A stretch of DNA of 64,000 nucleotides from assembly GCA_963768025.1 (NCBI GenBank), contig CAVYGM010000014.1, positions 1 to 64,000 on the forward strand, in the 5' to 3' direction. A program made the position numbers and the translations under genes. The first letter of the stretch is position 1. Each line of letters begins with the position of its first letter. A model generated the notes under the pieces. That model ran no database searches and was not told the DNA's origin. It was given only the letters and a program-made list of their open reading frames with translations. Source of the stretch: CAVYGM01 sp963768025. GTDB taxonomy: Bacteria > Bacteroidota > Bacteroidia > Cytophagales > Spirosomataceae. Below, one piece after another: positions 50,466 through 60,345 of the stretch.

Positions 50466-52613
50466 TCAGGAAACCCCTTTTATGACATCCTGTTCAACAA
50501 AAGGCTGCTTATAGATGCGCTTGCCCGTAGCTTTGAAAAAGGCATTTGCCACAGCTCCACCCGTGGGGGGAAGAGCGGGTTCGCCCAGGCCGGTGGGGTC
50601 AATGCCGTTATCCACAAAGTGAACATCCACTTCGGGAATATTCTCCATGCGAATGATCCGATACGTATTGAAATTGCTCTGCTCAGGCACTCCATTTTTG
50701 AAAGATAAGTTCCCGTACATAGCGTGTCCGATGCCGTCCACGACTCCTCCCATAACCTGCTGTCGGGCACCGCTCTGATTAATGACTACGCCACAATCCA
50801 CGGCAGCAATCACTTTGGTCAGTTCGGGCTTACCCTGCTTCATGGTTACCTCACCTACCTGCGCTACATACGACAAGTGAGAAAAATACAGGCTGAAACC
50901 CTGCGCTACCCCCTTCTTCTTGCCCCATTCTGATTTCTCGGCGGCCAATTCGGTTACGGCACGCATGCGGTCGATGTCATATTTGATATCACCAGCGGGT
51001 GCCTTCTTTGCTTTGTCCAGTAATTCCAGGCGAAACGCAATAGGATCTTTTCCGGCCGCTGTGGCTACCTCATCCAGAAACGACTGCTCGGCGTAAGCCA
51101 GGAAGTTGGTGATGGGTGCCCGCCAGGGGCCGGTGGTAATGGGTGACTTGTGCTCAGCCGAATCAATCAACAGGTTATCTACTGCACCCGCCGGAAAATT
51201 GCTCTCGCGGGTAGGGTTACCGGAATTGATACCAGCACCGCGTAGCTTATAACCAATCATGTTCCCTTTGGCATCGAGGGCGGCTTCAAACCGGTACTTG
51301 ACCGCCGGACGGTAGTCGCCACCGGTCATGTCGTCCTCGCGGGTCCACATCAGCTTCACGGGTGCTTTGGCCAGGGCTGATATTTTAACGGCTTCCATTA
51401 CGAAATCCGACGCTAAGCGACGGCCAAAGCCTCCGCCCATACGGGTCATTTCGACAGTCACTTTCTCCGGGGGTAAGTTCAGAAACTTCGCCACATCACC
51501 CCTGGCGCCTTCGGGTCTTTGGGTAGGGCCAACCAGCTCCACTCCGTCCGCACGAACGTGCGCGAAGAAGTTCATAGGCTCCATGGGGTTGTGAGGCAGG
51601 AACGGGCACTGATACTCGCTCTTTATAACTTTGACAGCGTTTTTGAACGCCGTGTCTACGTCTCCATCCTTGCGGCGAACGGTGGCCGTCGGGGCATTGA
51701 GAAGTTCATCAAAAATTCGATCGTGATCGGAGGTACTTTCCAGCTCAGCCTCTTTTTCGTAGGTGATGTTCAAAGCCTTCTTAGCCTTCAACACCTGCCA
51801 GGTAGATTTTCCGAGGACAGCCACGTTGTTATCAAACGTAACAACATCCACAATACCCGGCATAGCCTTGGCCTTGGAGGCATCGACGGATTTCAGTTTC
51901 GTTCCAAAAGCTTCAGGCCGCTGTACAACCGCAAATAACATGCCTTCCCGGTAGAAATCCACGCCAAAAAGGGGCTCACCGGTTAGGATGGCTTTGTTAT
52001 CCACATTGCGGATAGAAGTACCTATCAGCTTGAAGTCCTTGGGATCTTTTAAGGGTACGTCGGTTGGCGTTGGCATTTTGGAGGCATCCACGGCCAAGTC
52101 GGCGTAGGTTGCTTTCTTATTATTTCCTTTGTGCAGCACGGTGCCACTACTGGTGGTACATTCGCTGGCCGGAACTCCCCAGCGCTGGGCGGCCGTATTG
52201 ATAAACAACTGCCGGGCCGTGGCACCCGCCTGGCGCAGGCGCTTCCAGGAATGGGGAATAGACCCACTGCCACCCGCTACCTGGCGCTGAAACTTCACCG
52301 TATCCAGGGGAGCCTGCGCCACCTGTACCTGTTTCCAGTCTACGTCCAGCTCTTCGGCTACCACAATGGGGAAGGCAGTTTTGATACCCTGCCCTACTTC
52401 CGGATTGGGTGAGAATATGGTAATCTTCCCCTCGGGGGAGATAGATAGATAACTATTGAATTCAATAGAAGGAGCCGCTACTTCGGCAGTGGCATTGAGT
52501 ACGGCTGGTTTGGCCTGGGAGTTGGTCCAGTTGAACCCCAAAAGCAAGCCCCCACCCGCCGCAGAAGCCAATTTCATGAAATCGCGTCTGTTGGTATTTG
52601 GTAGTGTTGACAT
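50466..52613 (-). CDS. Molybdopterin-binding subunit of xanthine dehydrogenase-family oxidoreductase (IorB-like)
   Basis: I start at Met 52613 (MSTLPNTNRRDFMKLASAAG), which gives a Tat signal with RRDFMK; the longer frame adds residues overlapping the upstream gene. Length is about 715. Molybdopterin domains show NPEVGQGIKTAFPIVVAEEL, CPFLPHNPMEPMNFFAHV, EMTRMGGGFGRRLASDFVME and LGEPALPPTGGAVANAFF. The active-site Glu motif is GEPALPP. The sequence is closest to isoquinoline 1-oxidoreductase beta subunits, which are exported and use a molybdenum-cytosine cofactor. It pairs with the [2Fe-2S] subunit 2 bp upstream. The substrate is unknown; an aldehyde or N-heterocycle is likely. Confidence 0.92.
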   Translation of the reverse strand: MSTLPNTNRRDFMKLASAAGGGLLLGFNWTNSQAKPAVLNATAEVAAPSIEFNSYLSISPEGKITIFSPNPEVGQGIKTAFPIVVAEELDVDWKQVQVAQAPLDTVKFQRQVAGGSGSIPHSWKRLRQAGATARQLFINTAAQRWGVPASECTTSSGTVLHKGNNKKATYADLAVDASKMPTPTDVPLKDPKDFKLIGTSIRNVDNKAILTGEPLFGVDFYREGMLFAVVQRPEAFGTKLKSVDASKAKAMPGIVDVVTFDNNVAVLGKSTWQVLKAKKALNITYEKEAELESTSDHDRIFDELLNAPTATVRRKDGDVDTAFKNAVKVIKSEYQCPFLPHNPMEPMNFFAHVRADGVELVGPTQRPEGARGDVAKFLNLPPEKVTVEMTRMGGGFGRRLASDFVMEAVKISALAKAPVKLMWTREDDMTGGDYRPAVKYRFEAALDAKGNMIGYKLRGAGINSGNPTRESNFPAGAVDNLLIDSAEHKSPITTGPWRAPITNFLAYAEQSFLDEVATAAGKDPIAFRLELLDKAKKAPAGDIKYDIDRMRAVTELAAEKSEWGKKKGVAQGFSLYFSHLSYVAQVGEVTMKQGKPELTKVIAAVDCGVVINQSGARQQVMGGVVDGIGHAMYGNLSFKNGVPEQSNFNTYRIIRMENIPEVDVHFVDNGIDPTGLGEPALPPTGGAVANAFFKATGKRIYKQPFVEQDVIKGVS

Positions 52614-52615
52614 GG

Positions 52616-53077
52616 CTATTTGGTTTTGGTTGAGGCTACTTTGACAGCTTCCCGAATACGGTGGTAGGTACCACAACGGCATAGATTGCCATTCATAGCG
52701 GTTTCAATTTCTTCGGAGTTGGGTTTTGGATTTTGCTTCAAGAAAGCTGCCGCAGTCATGATCTGACCCGCCTGGCAATAGCCACACTGAGGAACATCCA
52801 CTTCGTCCCACGCTTGCTGGACGGGATGGTCACCACTGGCCGAAAGACCTTCGATGGTAGTTACTTTGGAGGAACCAACGGCCGATATTGGCAAAACGCA
52901 CGAACGAGTGGCGGCGTCGTTGACATGGACGGTACAGGCACCGCACTGAGCTATTCCGCAGCCGTACTTGGTTCCAACTAGTCCCAGATTATCCCGCAAA
53001 ACCCACAATAAGGGGGTGTCAGGCTCCACATCAGCCTGATAGTTCTGGCCATTGACCTTTAATTTATATAGGGCCAT
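52616..53077 (-). CDS. [2Fe-2S]-binding subunit of the molybdenum oxidoreductase (IorA-like)
   Basis: This 153-residue protein has an N-terminal plant-type ferredoxin domain (GTKYGCGIAQCGACTVHVND) and a C-terminal four-helix [2Fe-2S] domain (VPQCGYCQAGQIMTAAAFL, NGNLCRCGTYHRIREAV). All eight cysteines are present. It transfers electrons from the molybdenum centre of its partner to an external acceptor. It has no signal of its own, so it is probably carried across the membrane with the Tat-signalled large subunit. It is the first gene of a two-gene operon. Confidence 0.95.
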   Translation of the reverse strand: MALYKLKVNGQNYQADVEPDTPLLWVLRDNLGLVGTKYGCGIAQCGACTVHVNDAATRSCVLPISAVGSSKVTTIEGLSASGDHPVQQAWDEVDVPQCGYCQAGQIMTAAAFLKQNPKPNSEEIETAMNGNLCRCGTYHRIREAVKVASTKTK

Positions 53078-53195
53078 GATTGATTAAGATGTTTAGTTTC
53101 AGGCTAAATTAACACATGATTCTGAATAATGTTCGGCAAGGAGCTCTTAATTTTTAATGAGTGCCCCGATTGTGAGACTAGCCCCCTACTACGCC

Positions 53196-55571
53196 CTAAT
53201 TTTTTCGACGATTTTCCCTTCGCTGCCGGCGCCTTTCCTTTCGATCTTCTTTGGATGGGATGTTGAAGGGCAAGACATCTATGATTTTATCAATCAGGGA
53301 AGGCTCCTCCTCCAGTTCGGATTCATCGGCCAGGAATGGGGCGCAGTCCAGTCGGCGTTCCAGATCGGGAGGGAGGGGTTCGAAAGGATCACTTTTGGAA
53401 AGAAATCCCTGCTTTACCAATCGGGATGTAAACTCGCCCCACACGGGCAACGCGGTACGCGCACCTTGACCCAGTTCCAACGTACGAAACCGCACCAGAG
53501 GACTTTCTCCTCCTACCCACACACCGGTAATGAGTCCAGGTACGATGCCGATAAACCAACCGTCGGTTTGATTCTGGGTAGTTCCGGTTTTGCCGGCAAT
53601 GTCAAGGGCAAGCCCAAAAGTAGACCGTAGCCGGGCACCGCTGCCGTCGTTGACTACGGCTTGCATCATGTGCAACATCATGGCCGCATTATCGGCCGAT
53701 AGTACTTGCTTCTGACGCTTGGTTTTGTTCTCACGAAGTACGCGGCCCGTACGGTCCACAATGCGGGTGACGTACACGGGCTCGCTGACACGCCCCTGAT
53801 TGGCGAAGGCCGTATAGGCTCCCACCATTTCCAGCAGGGATAGGTTGGCCGTGCCCAGCGCCAGGGAAGGTACCGGGGGCAGCTCGCTGTGGATACCCAT
53901 GGCTCGGGCCAAGCGAACGGTGGTAGGTACTCCCGTTTTAAGAATCAACTGGGCCGAAACGGTATTGACCGATTGGGATAACGCCCCTTCTAGCGAGTAC
54001 TTCCCCCCGTATTGATTGTCGGAATTGCGGGGTGCCCAGCCTTCGTACTGCTCGTAGGTGGTCAGCTGGTTTTCTACGTAGTCGCAGGGGCGGACGCCTT
54101 TTTCCAGGGCAGCGGCGTACACAATGGGCTTGAAAGTAGAGCCTACCTGCCGCTGGGACAGCACATGGTCGTACTTAAAGAGGCTGTGATTAATCCCCCC
54201 TACCCAGGCCCGCACAAAGCCCGTTTCGGGTTCAATTGACACCAAGCCCGTATTTAGGAATTTCTGATAGTAGGCCAGCGAGTCCATGGGGCTCATGGTC
54301 CGCTTGACGGCCCCATTCCAACTAAATAGCGTCATGGGTACCTTCCGGCTAAATGCCTCCTCGATTTCGCTATCGGAAGCTCCCTGCTCTTTCATAATTC
54401 GGTAGCGGGTCGAAATCCGCTGTGCGTAGTTTAGCACCGACTTATCCTTACCCCAGGGGGTGCGCCCGTTCCAATGCGCGTCAAATTGCTTTTGGAGGGC
54501 CGCCATGCGAACACTCACCGCCTGCTCAGCCTGGCGTTGCATTTTGGCATTCAAGGTTGTATAGATCTTAAGACCATCCGTATACAGATTGTACGGATCG
54601 CCGTTGGGTTTCTCCTGGGTAGCGCACCATTCCGCTAGCTCCACCCTGAGTTGCTCCCGGAAATAAGGAGCCAGATTTTCTTGCTTTTCTTTTTTCTCCT
54701 GCTTCAATACCAGGGCCAATTTTTTCAGCGAATCAGCCTGAGCGGGCGATAGGTACCCATACTTTGCCATTTGACCCAGAACCACATTCCGGCGTTTCTT
54801 AGATCGCTCGGGGTGGAGCCTAGGGTTATAGGACGTAGTGGCTTTCAGCATTCCTACCAGCACGGCGGCCTGTTCGGCCTTTAGATCTTTGGCGGGAGTA
54901 TTGAAAAAATAACGGGAGGCTCGTTCTATCCCAAAGATGGTACCCCCGAAGGAGACGGTATTCAGGTACAATTCCAGGATTTCGTTTTTGGAATATACGT
55001 CTTCCAACCGCCGAGCCACGATCATCTCCCGGACTTTATTGACGGGCATTTCCAGAAAATCACGATCCTGCCGTGGATACAGATTCTTGACGAGCTGCTG
55101 CGTAAGGGTGCTCCCTCCACCCGAACTTTCGTTCTTCATGAGGAGGGTCTTGACCAGTACCCGTCCCAAACTACGGTAGTCTATGCCGCTATGCTGGTAG
55201 AAGCGTACGTCCTCGGTAGCTACCAGCGCTTTGGTAACTGTGGTGTCTATTTGTAGATAGGAAATATTGGTACGATCATAGATAAAATAGCGTCCGAGCA
55301 GGACGCTATCCGCCGAATATACCTCAGAAGCGGTGTCATTTCGCTTATTTTTAAGCTCCTTTCGTGAGGGCATTTCCCCAAAGAAACCGATGATAATGAG
55401 GAAGTAAAACAGGACTCCCGACAAAACCAGGAACAACGAAAAGGCAGTCAGCAGCGACAGTATTAGCCGAAAGGTACCCGCGCGCCCTTTGCGTTTCCAC
55501 TTTAATAGAAAAAGGGTTCTTTCAAAACCCTGTGAGATGTTTTGCCAGATAGTATTCGTAGCTCTTTTCAA
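53196..55571 (-). CDS. mrcA: Penicillin-binding protein 1A, bifunctional transglycosylase/transpeptidase
   Basis: This 791-residue protein has one N-terminal transmembrane helix (LILSLLTAFSLFLVLSGVLF). The GT51 glycosyltransferase domain shows ATEDVRFYQHSGIDYRSLGR, GGSTLTQQLVKNLYP and ILELYLNTVSFGG. The transpeptidase domain has SxxK in RQVGSTFKPIVYAA, SxN in LSQSVNTVSAQ and KTGT in DIAGKTGTTQNQTDGWFIG. The C-terminus is strongly basic (KEDRKERRRQRRENRR). It polymerises and crosslinks peptidoglycan in the periplasm. No frameshift is visible. Confidence 0.96.
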   Translation of the reverse strand: MKRATNTIWQNISQGFERTLFLLKWKRKGRAGTFRLILSLLTAFSLFLVLSGVLFYFLIIIGFFGEMPSRKELKNKRNDTASEVYSADSVLLGRYFIYDRTNISYLQIDTTVTKALVATEDVRFYQHSGIDYRSLGRVLVKTLLMKNESSGGGSTLTQQLVKNLYPRQDRDFLEMPVNKVREMIVARRLEDVYSKNEILELYLNTVSFGGTIFGIERASRYFFNTPAKDLKAEQAAVLVGMLKATTSYNPRLHPERSKKRRNVVLGQMAKYGYLSPAQADSLKKLALVLKQEKKEKQENLAPYFREQLRVELAEWCATQEKPNGDPYNLYTDGLKIYTTLNAKMQRQAEQAVSVRMAALQKQFDAHWNGRTPWGKDKSVLNYAQRISTRYRIMKEQGASDSEIEEAFSRKVPMTLFSWNGAVKRTMSPMDSLAYYQKFLNTGLVSIEPETGFVRAWVGGINHSLFKYDHVLSQRQVGSTFKPIVYAAALEKGVRPCDYVENQLTTYEQYEGWAPRNSDNQYGGKYSLEGALSQSVNTVSAQLILKTGVPTTVRLARAMGIHSELPPVPSLALGTANLSLLEMVGAYTAFANQGRVSEPVYVTRIVDRTGRVLRENKTKRQKQVLSADNAAMMLHMMQAVVNDGSGARLRSTFGLALDIAGKTGTTQNQTDGWFIGIVPGLITGVWVGGESPLVRFRTLELGQGARTALPVWGEFTSRLVKQGFLSKSDPFEPLPPDLERRLDCAPFLADESELEEEPSLIDKIIDVLPFNIPSKEDRKERRRQRRENRRKN

Positions 55572-55640
55572 AAGATATTGGGAGTTGAGTTCACCCGACT
55601 TTGCTCAAAAAATACGTGCCTGAGTGCTATTTCGACCACC

Positions 55641-56462
55641 CTATTCTTCGCTTAGCCAGGTCAATTTTTCTTTGGGAATATCCTGCTCAATGGCCGAAGT
55701 AACCCTTGCCACCATACTTTCAACGGATTCATCGGGCAAAAAATGCATCGGGGGCTTAAACTGTACAGTAATTTTGGTATTTCGTTTTTTGAAACGCAGG
55801 CCTTTTTTATCAAATGCTCTCCTGAATCCATTGATTACCACTGGCACCACTATCGGCTGATGCTCTTTGATCAGGTAGGCCGTTCCTTTGCGCACCGGAG
55901 CATAGGGCTTGGTGGTTCCCTGCGGAAAACTGACCACCCAACCATGATCAAGCCCCATGCCGATCTTGTCCTGCGCCGAGTCATCCAGGCTGCGTTTTAC
56001 ATTGGCCCCTTGCGCCCGCCAGGAGCGTTCCACCAGAATAGCCCCCCCGATGCTGAACAAGCGCGGCAGAATACCGCCCTCCTTCATAGTTTCGGAGGCG
56101 GCGACGTAATAGCTCCGTGCTCGGGGAGAGAATAGATAGAAAGGGGGCGAGATGGTATCCTTGTAGCCCCATTTTACGGAACAAAAAATATGGTAAAAAG
56201 CAATGACGTCGGCAAAGTAGGTCTGATGGTTGGACAAGAACAGCACGCCATTGTCGGGTAAGTTGTGGAGATGCTCCGTGCCTTTGATGCGGATTTTGTT
56301 TACCGCCGTGAAGCGGTAGTAGGTAAACCACCCGAAGATCATGATCATGATCCGCTTGATGATCATGAGATTGCCAAAGGGGTCTTTCTCAAATAACCCA
56401 AGAAAATCCAGTTTTGCCAACCACTTCGGTAGTACGCTGTATGTGGTCTTGGGAGGTGTCAT
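55641..56462 (-). CDS. 1-acyl-sn-glycerol-3-phosphate acyltransferase (PlsC family)
   Basis: I choose the Met at 56462 (MTPPKTTYSVLPKWLAKLDF); the frame is open to 56495. The acyltransferase box NHxxxxD appears as FLSNHQTYFADVIAFY, and further family blocks are GGAILVERSW and SFPQGTTKPYAPVRKGTAYL. One hydrophobic segment near the N-terminus (LMIIKRIMIMIFGWFTYY) anchors it to the inner membrane. It adds the second acyl chain in phospholipid synthesis. Upstream (56463-56680) I see only the intergenic region between two divergent genes. Confidence 0.9.
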   Translation of the reverse strand: MTPPKTTYSVLPKWLAKLDFLGLFEKDPFGNLMIIKRIMIMIFGWFTYYRFTAVNKIRIKGTEHLHNLPDNGVLFLSNHQTYFADVIAFYHIFCSVKWGYKDTISPPFYLFSPRARSYYVAASETMKEGGILPRLFSIGGAILVERSWRAQGANVKRSLDDSAQDKIGMGLDHGWVVSFPQGTTKPYAPVRKGTAYLIKEHQPIVVPVVINGFRRAFDKKGLRFKKRNTKITVQFKPPMHFLPDESVESMVARVTSAIEQDIPKEKLTWLSEE

Positions 56463-56680
56463 GTGCAGTGGGTCAGGGTTGCCACAACCCGGCATCAGGT
56501 TGTACAGTGCAAGTATACATTGTTTTCTCTCAAAAGTTCCAATCCAGAACTTTTCTCCTCATTTGTTAACGATTGTTAAGGCTAAATGTATGCCTTAAAC
56601 CCAGGGAGAGGGAAATTCTCTAACCCCTGATTGCGCAGCTGCACATCCTACGAACTTCAACCTACAAAAATTATACTATC

Positions 56681-57370
56681 ATGAAAACGAATCGCTGGTT
56701 TCTACTTTCTCTTTTATTTGTTCTTGGTACTGTCGGCCTTGCCTCAGCCCAATGGTCGGGCGGGGTACGCGGCGGTGCTTACACCGGCACCATTACCCGC
56801 CCCGACCTGCTCACTAGTGTTACCCCTGATTTCAACTGGTCACCGGCCATCAGCGTCGCTGTCTTTGCCGAGGGGCAATTGTCCAATAATGTGGCCGTGC
56901 GGCCCGAGTTAGTGTACCAGCAAAAGGGCTTTATGATGCGGGAAGGAACCGACCTGAACTTAGGCAAATTTCCGGTTCGCCTGGGCGTCAAATCGGCAAT
57001 GAGAATTAGCTACGTAGAAACTCCGGTGCTCCTCAAACTCTCGGCCGGCAATGAATTGGCCAAAATTTACGCCATTGCGGGTCCTTCGGTGGGGTATGCT
57101 CTGGATGCGCAGATGGTCACCCGCCCGCAAGTAATCCTGGATTTGAGGCCTATTCGGACCGATATACCCCTGGATGCTCTGGGCTACAACCGCTTCGAGT
57201 TTAGTGCCATCGGTGGAGCAGGCCTTAGTCTGAAAGCCGGGGCCGGAGAAATCATGGCCGAGGCACGCTATCAGCACGGCATAAGCCGCCTGATAAACGT
57301 ACCCGTGGTGCAGGCTAACGTTCGGAACCAGGGAGTGAGCTTCTCCCTGGGCTACAAGGTGCCGTTCTGA
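56681..57370 (+). CDS. Outer-membrane beta-barrel protein (PorT-like family)
   Basis: The 229-residue protein has a signal peptide (LLSLLFVLGTVGLASAQ). It continues with alternating strands typical of eight-stranded barrels (WSGGVRGGAYTGTI, NNVAVRPELVYQQKGFMM, ISYVETPVLLKL, YAIAGPSVGYALDA, AEARYQHGISRLIN) and ends with an aromatic, GVSFSLGYKVPF, the usual barrel-assembly signal. It sits in the outer membrane. A terminator follows. Confidence 0.88.
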   Translation: MKTNRWFLLSLLFVLGTVGLASAQWSGGVRGGAYTGTITRPDLLTSVTPDFNWSPAISVAVFAEGQLSNNVAVRPELVYQQKGFMMREGTDLNLGKFPVRLGVKSAMRISYVETPVLLKLSAGNELAKIYAIAGPSVGYALDAQMVTRPQVILDLRPIRTDIPLDALGYNRFEFSAIGGAGLSLKAGAGEIMAEARYQHGISRLINVPVVQANVRNQGVSFSLGYKVPF

Positions 57371-57389
57371 TCTCAGAGCCTATCCTGCA

Positions 57390-57420
57390 AAAAGGTCGTT
57401 CGCTGGGGACGACCTTTTTT
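57390..57420 (+). terminator. Terminator after the beta-barrel gene
   Basis: AAAGGTCGT and ACGACCTTT form a 9-bp stem with a loop of about 9 bases, followed by a T-run. Confidence 0.85.
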
Positions 57421-57468
57421 CGCTATTTTTGGCTAACTTTTACCTTAGCCTTTCTAACCTGCTACCCC

Positions 57469-58704
57469 ATGCGTCACTTTTTGATTCTTCTTATTTCGAT
57501 CCTGTTTGTTTATCCGGCCCATAGCCAAAAAAACAAACTTACCACCACTACCCCCTATTTCCCTGACCGACATGAGTGGATTCGGAAAGCTGCGGCAGAA
57601 GTGGGCATGGATGCCGACAAAATACAAGAGGTGATTGCTTATGCTCAACAAAACGAGGCCAAAGCCCCCCGCAACATGGAGGTGTCGCAGGCACAGAGCT
57701 TTGGAAAGGAGCCTTTTGGCGAGGGCACCGGCCCGTTCGAAACCCGGGGCGCACCCACTGGGATTATCGTAAGGCGGGGCTACCTGGTGGCTGAGTGGGG
57801 CGAGCCCAACCGGCCGGACATGACGCACAGCGTTACGAAGAGTTTTCTGTCTACGGTGGTTGGAATAGCCGTTGACAAGGGATTGATCCATAGCGTAACC
57901 GATACGGTAGCACCCTATGTACCTCCCATAGAGCTATACACGCCGGGACAGGTAAGCCGCCCGGCGGAGCAGTTTGGTACACCCGAGCTCATCCGGCCTT
58001 TTGATACACCCCATAACCGTACCCTGACCTGGGACGTGATGCTGCGCCAAACGAGCGATTGGGAAGGTACCCTGTGGGGGAAACCCGAATGGGCCGACCG
58101 CCCTTCGGCCAACGCCGGTGAATGGCAAACCCGTCCCCGCGCCAAGCCAGGCAGTGTGTACGAATACAATGATGTACGGGTAAATGCCCTGGCGCTGGCC
58201 GCTACGAGCGTATGGCGCAGGCCCCTGCCACAGGTGGCAAAGGAGTACATCATGGATCCCATCGGGGCCTCCAACACCTGGCGATGGACTGGCTACCGAA
58301 ACTCCTGGATCGTGCTGGATGGGCAGGCGGTACAGGCGGTTAGTGGGGGCGGGCACTGGGGTGGAGGGATGTTTATCAATGCCTACGACATGGCACGATT
58401 TGGCCTGCTTACCCTACACAAAGGCAAATGGAACGGCCAGCAGTTGATATCGGAGCAATGGATCAGGCAGGCCACCACGCCCACCGGAGCACAGCCTACC
58501 TATGGATATATGAATTTCTTTCTGAATCCCGATCACAAATACCTGCCAAGTGCTCCCGTAACGGCTTTTGTACACATTGGCAATGGTACCAATATGGTGT
58601 ATGTTGACCCCGAGAATGAGCTAGTGATGGTAGTGCGCTGGCTCGACAATAAAGCTATGGACGGAGTGGTGAAGCGGGTGTTGGATAGCATCAGTAAAAA
58701 CTAA
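57469..58704 (+). CDS. Secreted serine hydrolase (class C beta-lactamase family)
   Basis: The 411-residue protein has a signal peptide (LLISILFVYPAHS). The catalytic SxxK motif is MTHSVTKSFLSTVVG, the YxN motif is VYEYNDVRVNALAL and the late His-x-Gly-like motif appears as FVHIGNGTNMVYVD. The family covers beta-lactamases, D,D-peptidases and esterases, and this branch is usually an esterase or peptidase. It acts in the periplasm. Length and frame are normal. Confidence 0.9.
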   Translation: MRHFLILLISILFVYPAHSQKNKLTTTTPYFPDRHEWIRKAAAEVGMDADKIQEVIAYAQQNEAKAPRNMEVSQAQSFGKEPFGEGTGPFETRGAPTGIIVRRGYLVAEWGEPNRPDMTHSVTKSFLSTVVGIAVDKGLIHSVTDTVAPYVPPIELYTPGQVSRPAEQFGTPELIRPFDTPHNRTLTWDVMLRQTSDWEGTLWGKPEWADRPSANAGEWQTRPRAKPGSVYEYNDVRVNALALAATSVWRRPLPQVAKEYIMDPIGASNTWRWTGYRNSWIVLDGQAVQAVSGGGHWGGGMFINAYDMARFGLLTLHKGKWNGQQLISEQWIRQATTPTGAQPTYGYMNFFLNPDHKYLPSAPVTAFVHIGNGTNMVYVDPENELVMVVRWLDNKAMDGVVKRVLDSISKN

Positions 58705-58811
58705 AATTTACATTTGAACAAGGCTGGCCCGATTTTTTATATCATATTGTCCAATGTGGATTTTTGAGGGGTTTGGCGTATATACTGTTTGAACTTAATT
58801 TCTTCCGGAAA

Positions 58812-60273
58812 ATGAGACTACCTAAATTACTTACTTACGCTTTTTTGGCCGTTGGCATCTCCTCCTTTATGGGATGTTCGCGAAACCCCGTAACGGGAAA
58901 AAAAGAGCTGATTCTAATGTCGAAAGAGCAGGAAATAGCCATCGGCCAGGAATCCCACCCATCGATTGTGGCCAGTATGGGCCTATACGATAACAAGAAC
59001 CTGCAATTGTTCATTAATGAAAAAGGGAAATCCATGGCGACGATTTCGCACCGCCCCGACCTTCCCTACCAGTTTTTTATCGTGGATTCCCCGGTGGTCA
59101 ATGCCTTTGCGGTACCAGGTGGGTACGTATATTTTACGCGGGGTATCATGGCTCACTTCAACAACGAAGCCGAATTTGCCGGTGTACTAGGCCATGAGAT
59201 TGGGCACATTACGGCCCGTCACTCCGCTCGTCAGCAAACCAGCCAATTGCTGGGACAGATAGGGCTTATTGCCGGTGCCATTGCCGTGCCTCAACTCGCC
59301 GAAACCATACAGCAGGGACTTGGGCTGTTTTTGCTCAGTTACAGCCGGGCTCACGAAACAGAGTCAGATCAGATCGGGGTTGGCTACTCCAGCAAGATCG
59401 GCTACGATGCCAAAGAGATGGCCGACTTCTTTGGCACTCTAAAACGAATTAGCGAGAAAAGTGGTCAAATTATCCCCACGTTTCAGTCCACCCACCCTGA
59501 TCCGGGCAATCGGCAGAAAAAGGTAAACGAACTGGCCGTAGAGTACCAGAAGACAAATCCGGGTAGCTACGATGTAAACCGCGACCAATACCTGCGCCGA
59601 ATTGATGGCATTATCTACGGGGAAGATCCCAAGCAGGGATTTGTCGAAAATCAGATGTTTTATCATCCTGAGCTGAAATTCCAATTTCCCGTACCCAGAG
59701 GGTGGCAGTACGAAAACTCCCCCGCGCAGTTTCAGATGGCTCCGAAAGATGGGAAGGCGGCCATGATTTTTACCCTGGCCCAGGGCAACTCACTCGATGA
59801 AGCCGCCAAAGCCACTTTGCAACAGATGGGCCTTCAGGCCCAGGAAAGCCAACAGGCTACGATCAACGGCAACCCGGCCATCGTGGTGGTATCGCGCCAG
59901 GCACCCCAGGAGGGGCAGGCGCAGCAACAGCAAACCGCCCAAAACACGGTGCAGGTGGCGTCGTGGTTTATCCAGTATGCAGGCAGCATATATGCCATTC
60001 ACGGGTTAAGCTACCTGTCTGATTTCAATTCCTACTTTTCGACTTTCAAAGCCGTAGCCGGAGGATTTGACAAACTAACCGATCGGGACAAACTTAACCG
60101 CCAACCAGAACGCATTCAAATAAAAAGTGTGCAGCAAAATGGCACATTAAGAAGCGCTTTGGAAAAGCTACAGGATGCCTGCTGCTAAAATGGACGAACT
60201 GTCCATTCTGAACGGTATGGATCTGAAAGCCTCTGTAACCAAAGGGATGCTGATCAAGACGTTGGGCCAATAA
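58812..60273 (+). CDS. M48 family metalloprotease (BepA/LoiP-like lipoprotein), C-terminal frameshift
   Basis: I start at ATG 58812 (MRLPKLLTYAFLAVGISSFM), which gives a lipoprotein signal with GCSRNPVTG. The peptidase domain shows VNAFAVPGGYVYFTRG, the zinc motif LGHEIGHITARHSARQ and the third ligand in HETESDQIGVGYS. A C-terminal domain of about 200 residues follows, with STHPDPGNRQKKV. The open frame ends at 60188 after KLQDACC. Removing one base near 60170 extends it through MDELSILNGMDLKASVTKGM to LIKTLGQ and TAA at 60271. It probably degrades misfolded outer-membrane proteins. Confidence 0.9.
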
Positions 60274-60281
60274 ACCGATTT

Positions 60282-60334
60282 TATACAAAAAGAGAGGGAG
60301 GGATCTTACGTATCCCTCCCTCTCTTTTTGTATA
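60282..60334. terminator. Perfect 23-bp inverted repeat, bidirectional terminator
   Basis: TATACAAAAAGAGAGGGAGG continues to a 7-base loop (CTTACGT) and then its exact complement. The stem is 23 bp without mismatch. A-rich and T-rich flanks make it usable from both sides, for the M48 gene and for dsbD. Confidence 0.9.
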
Positions 60335-60345
60335 GGTAGCCTCCT

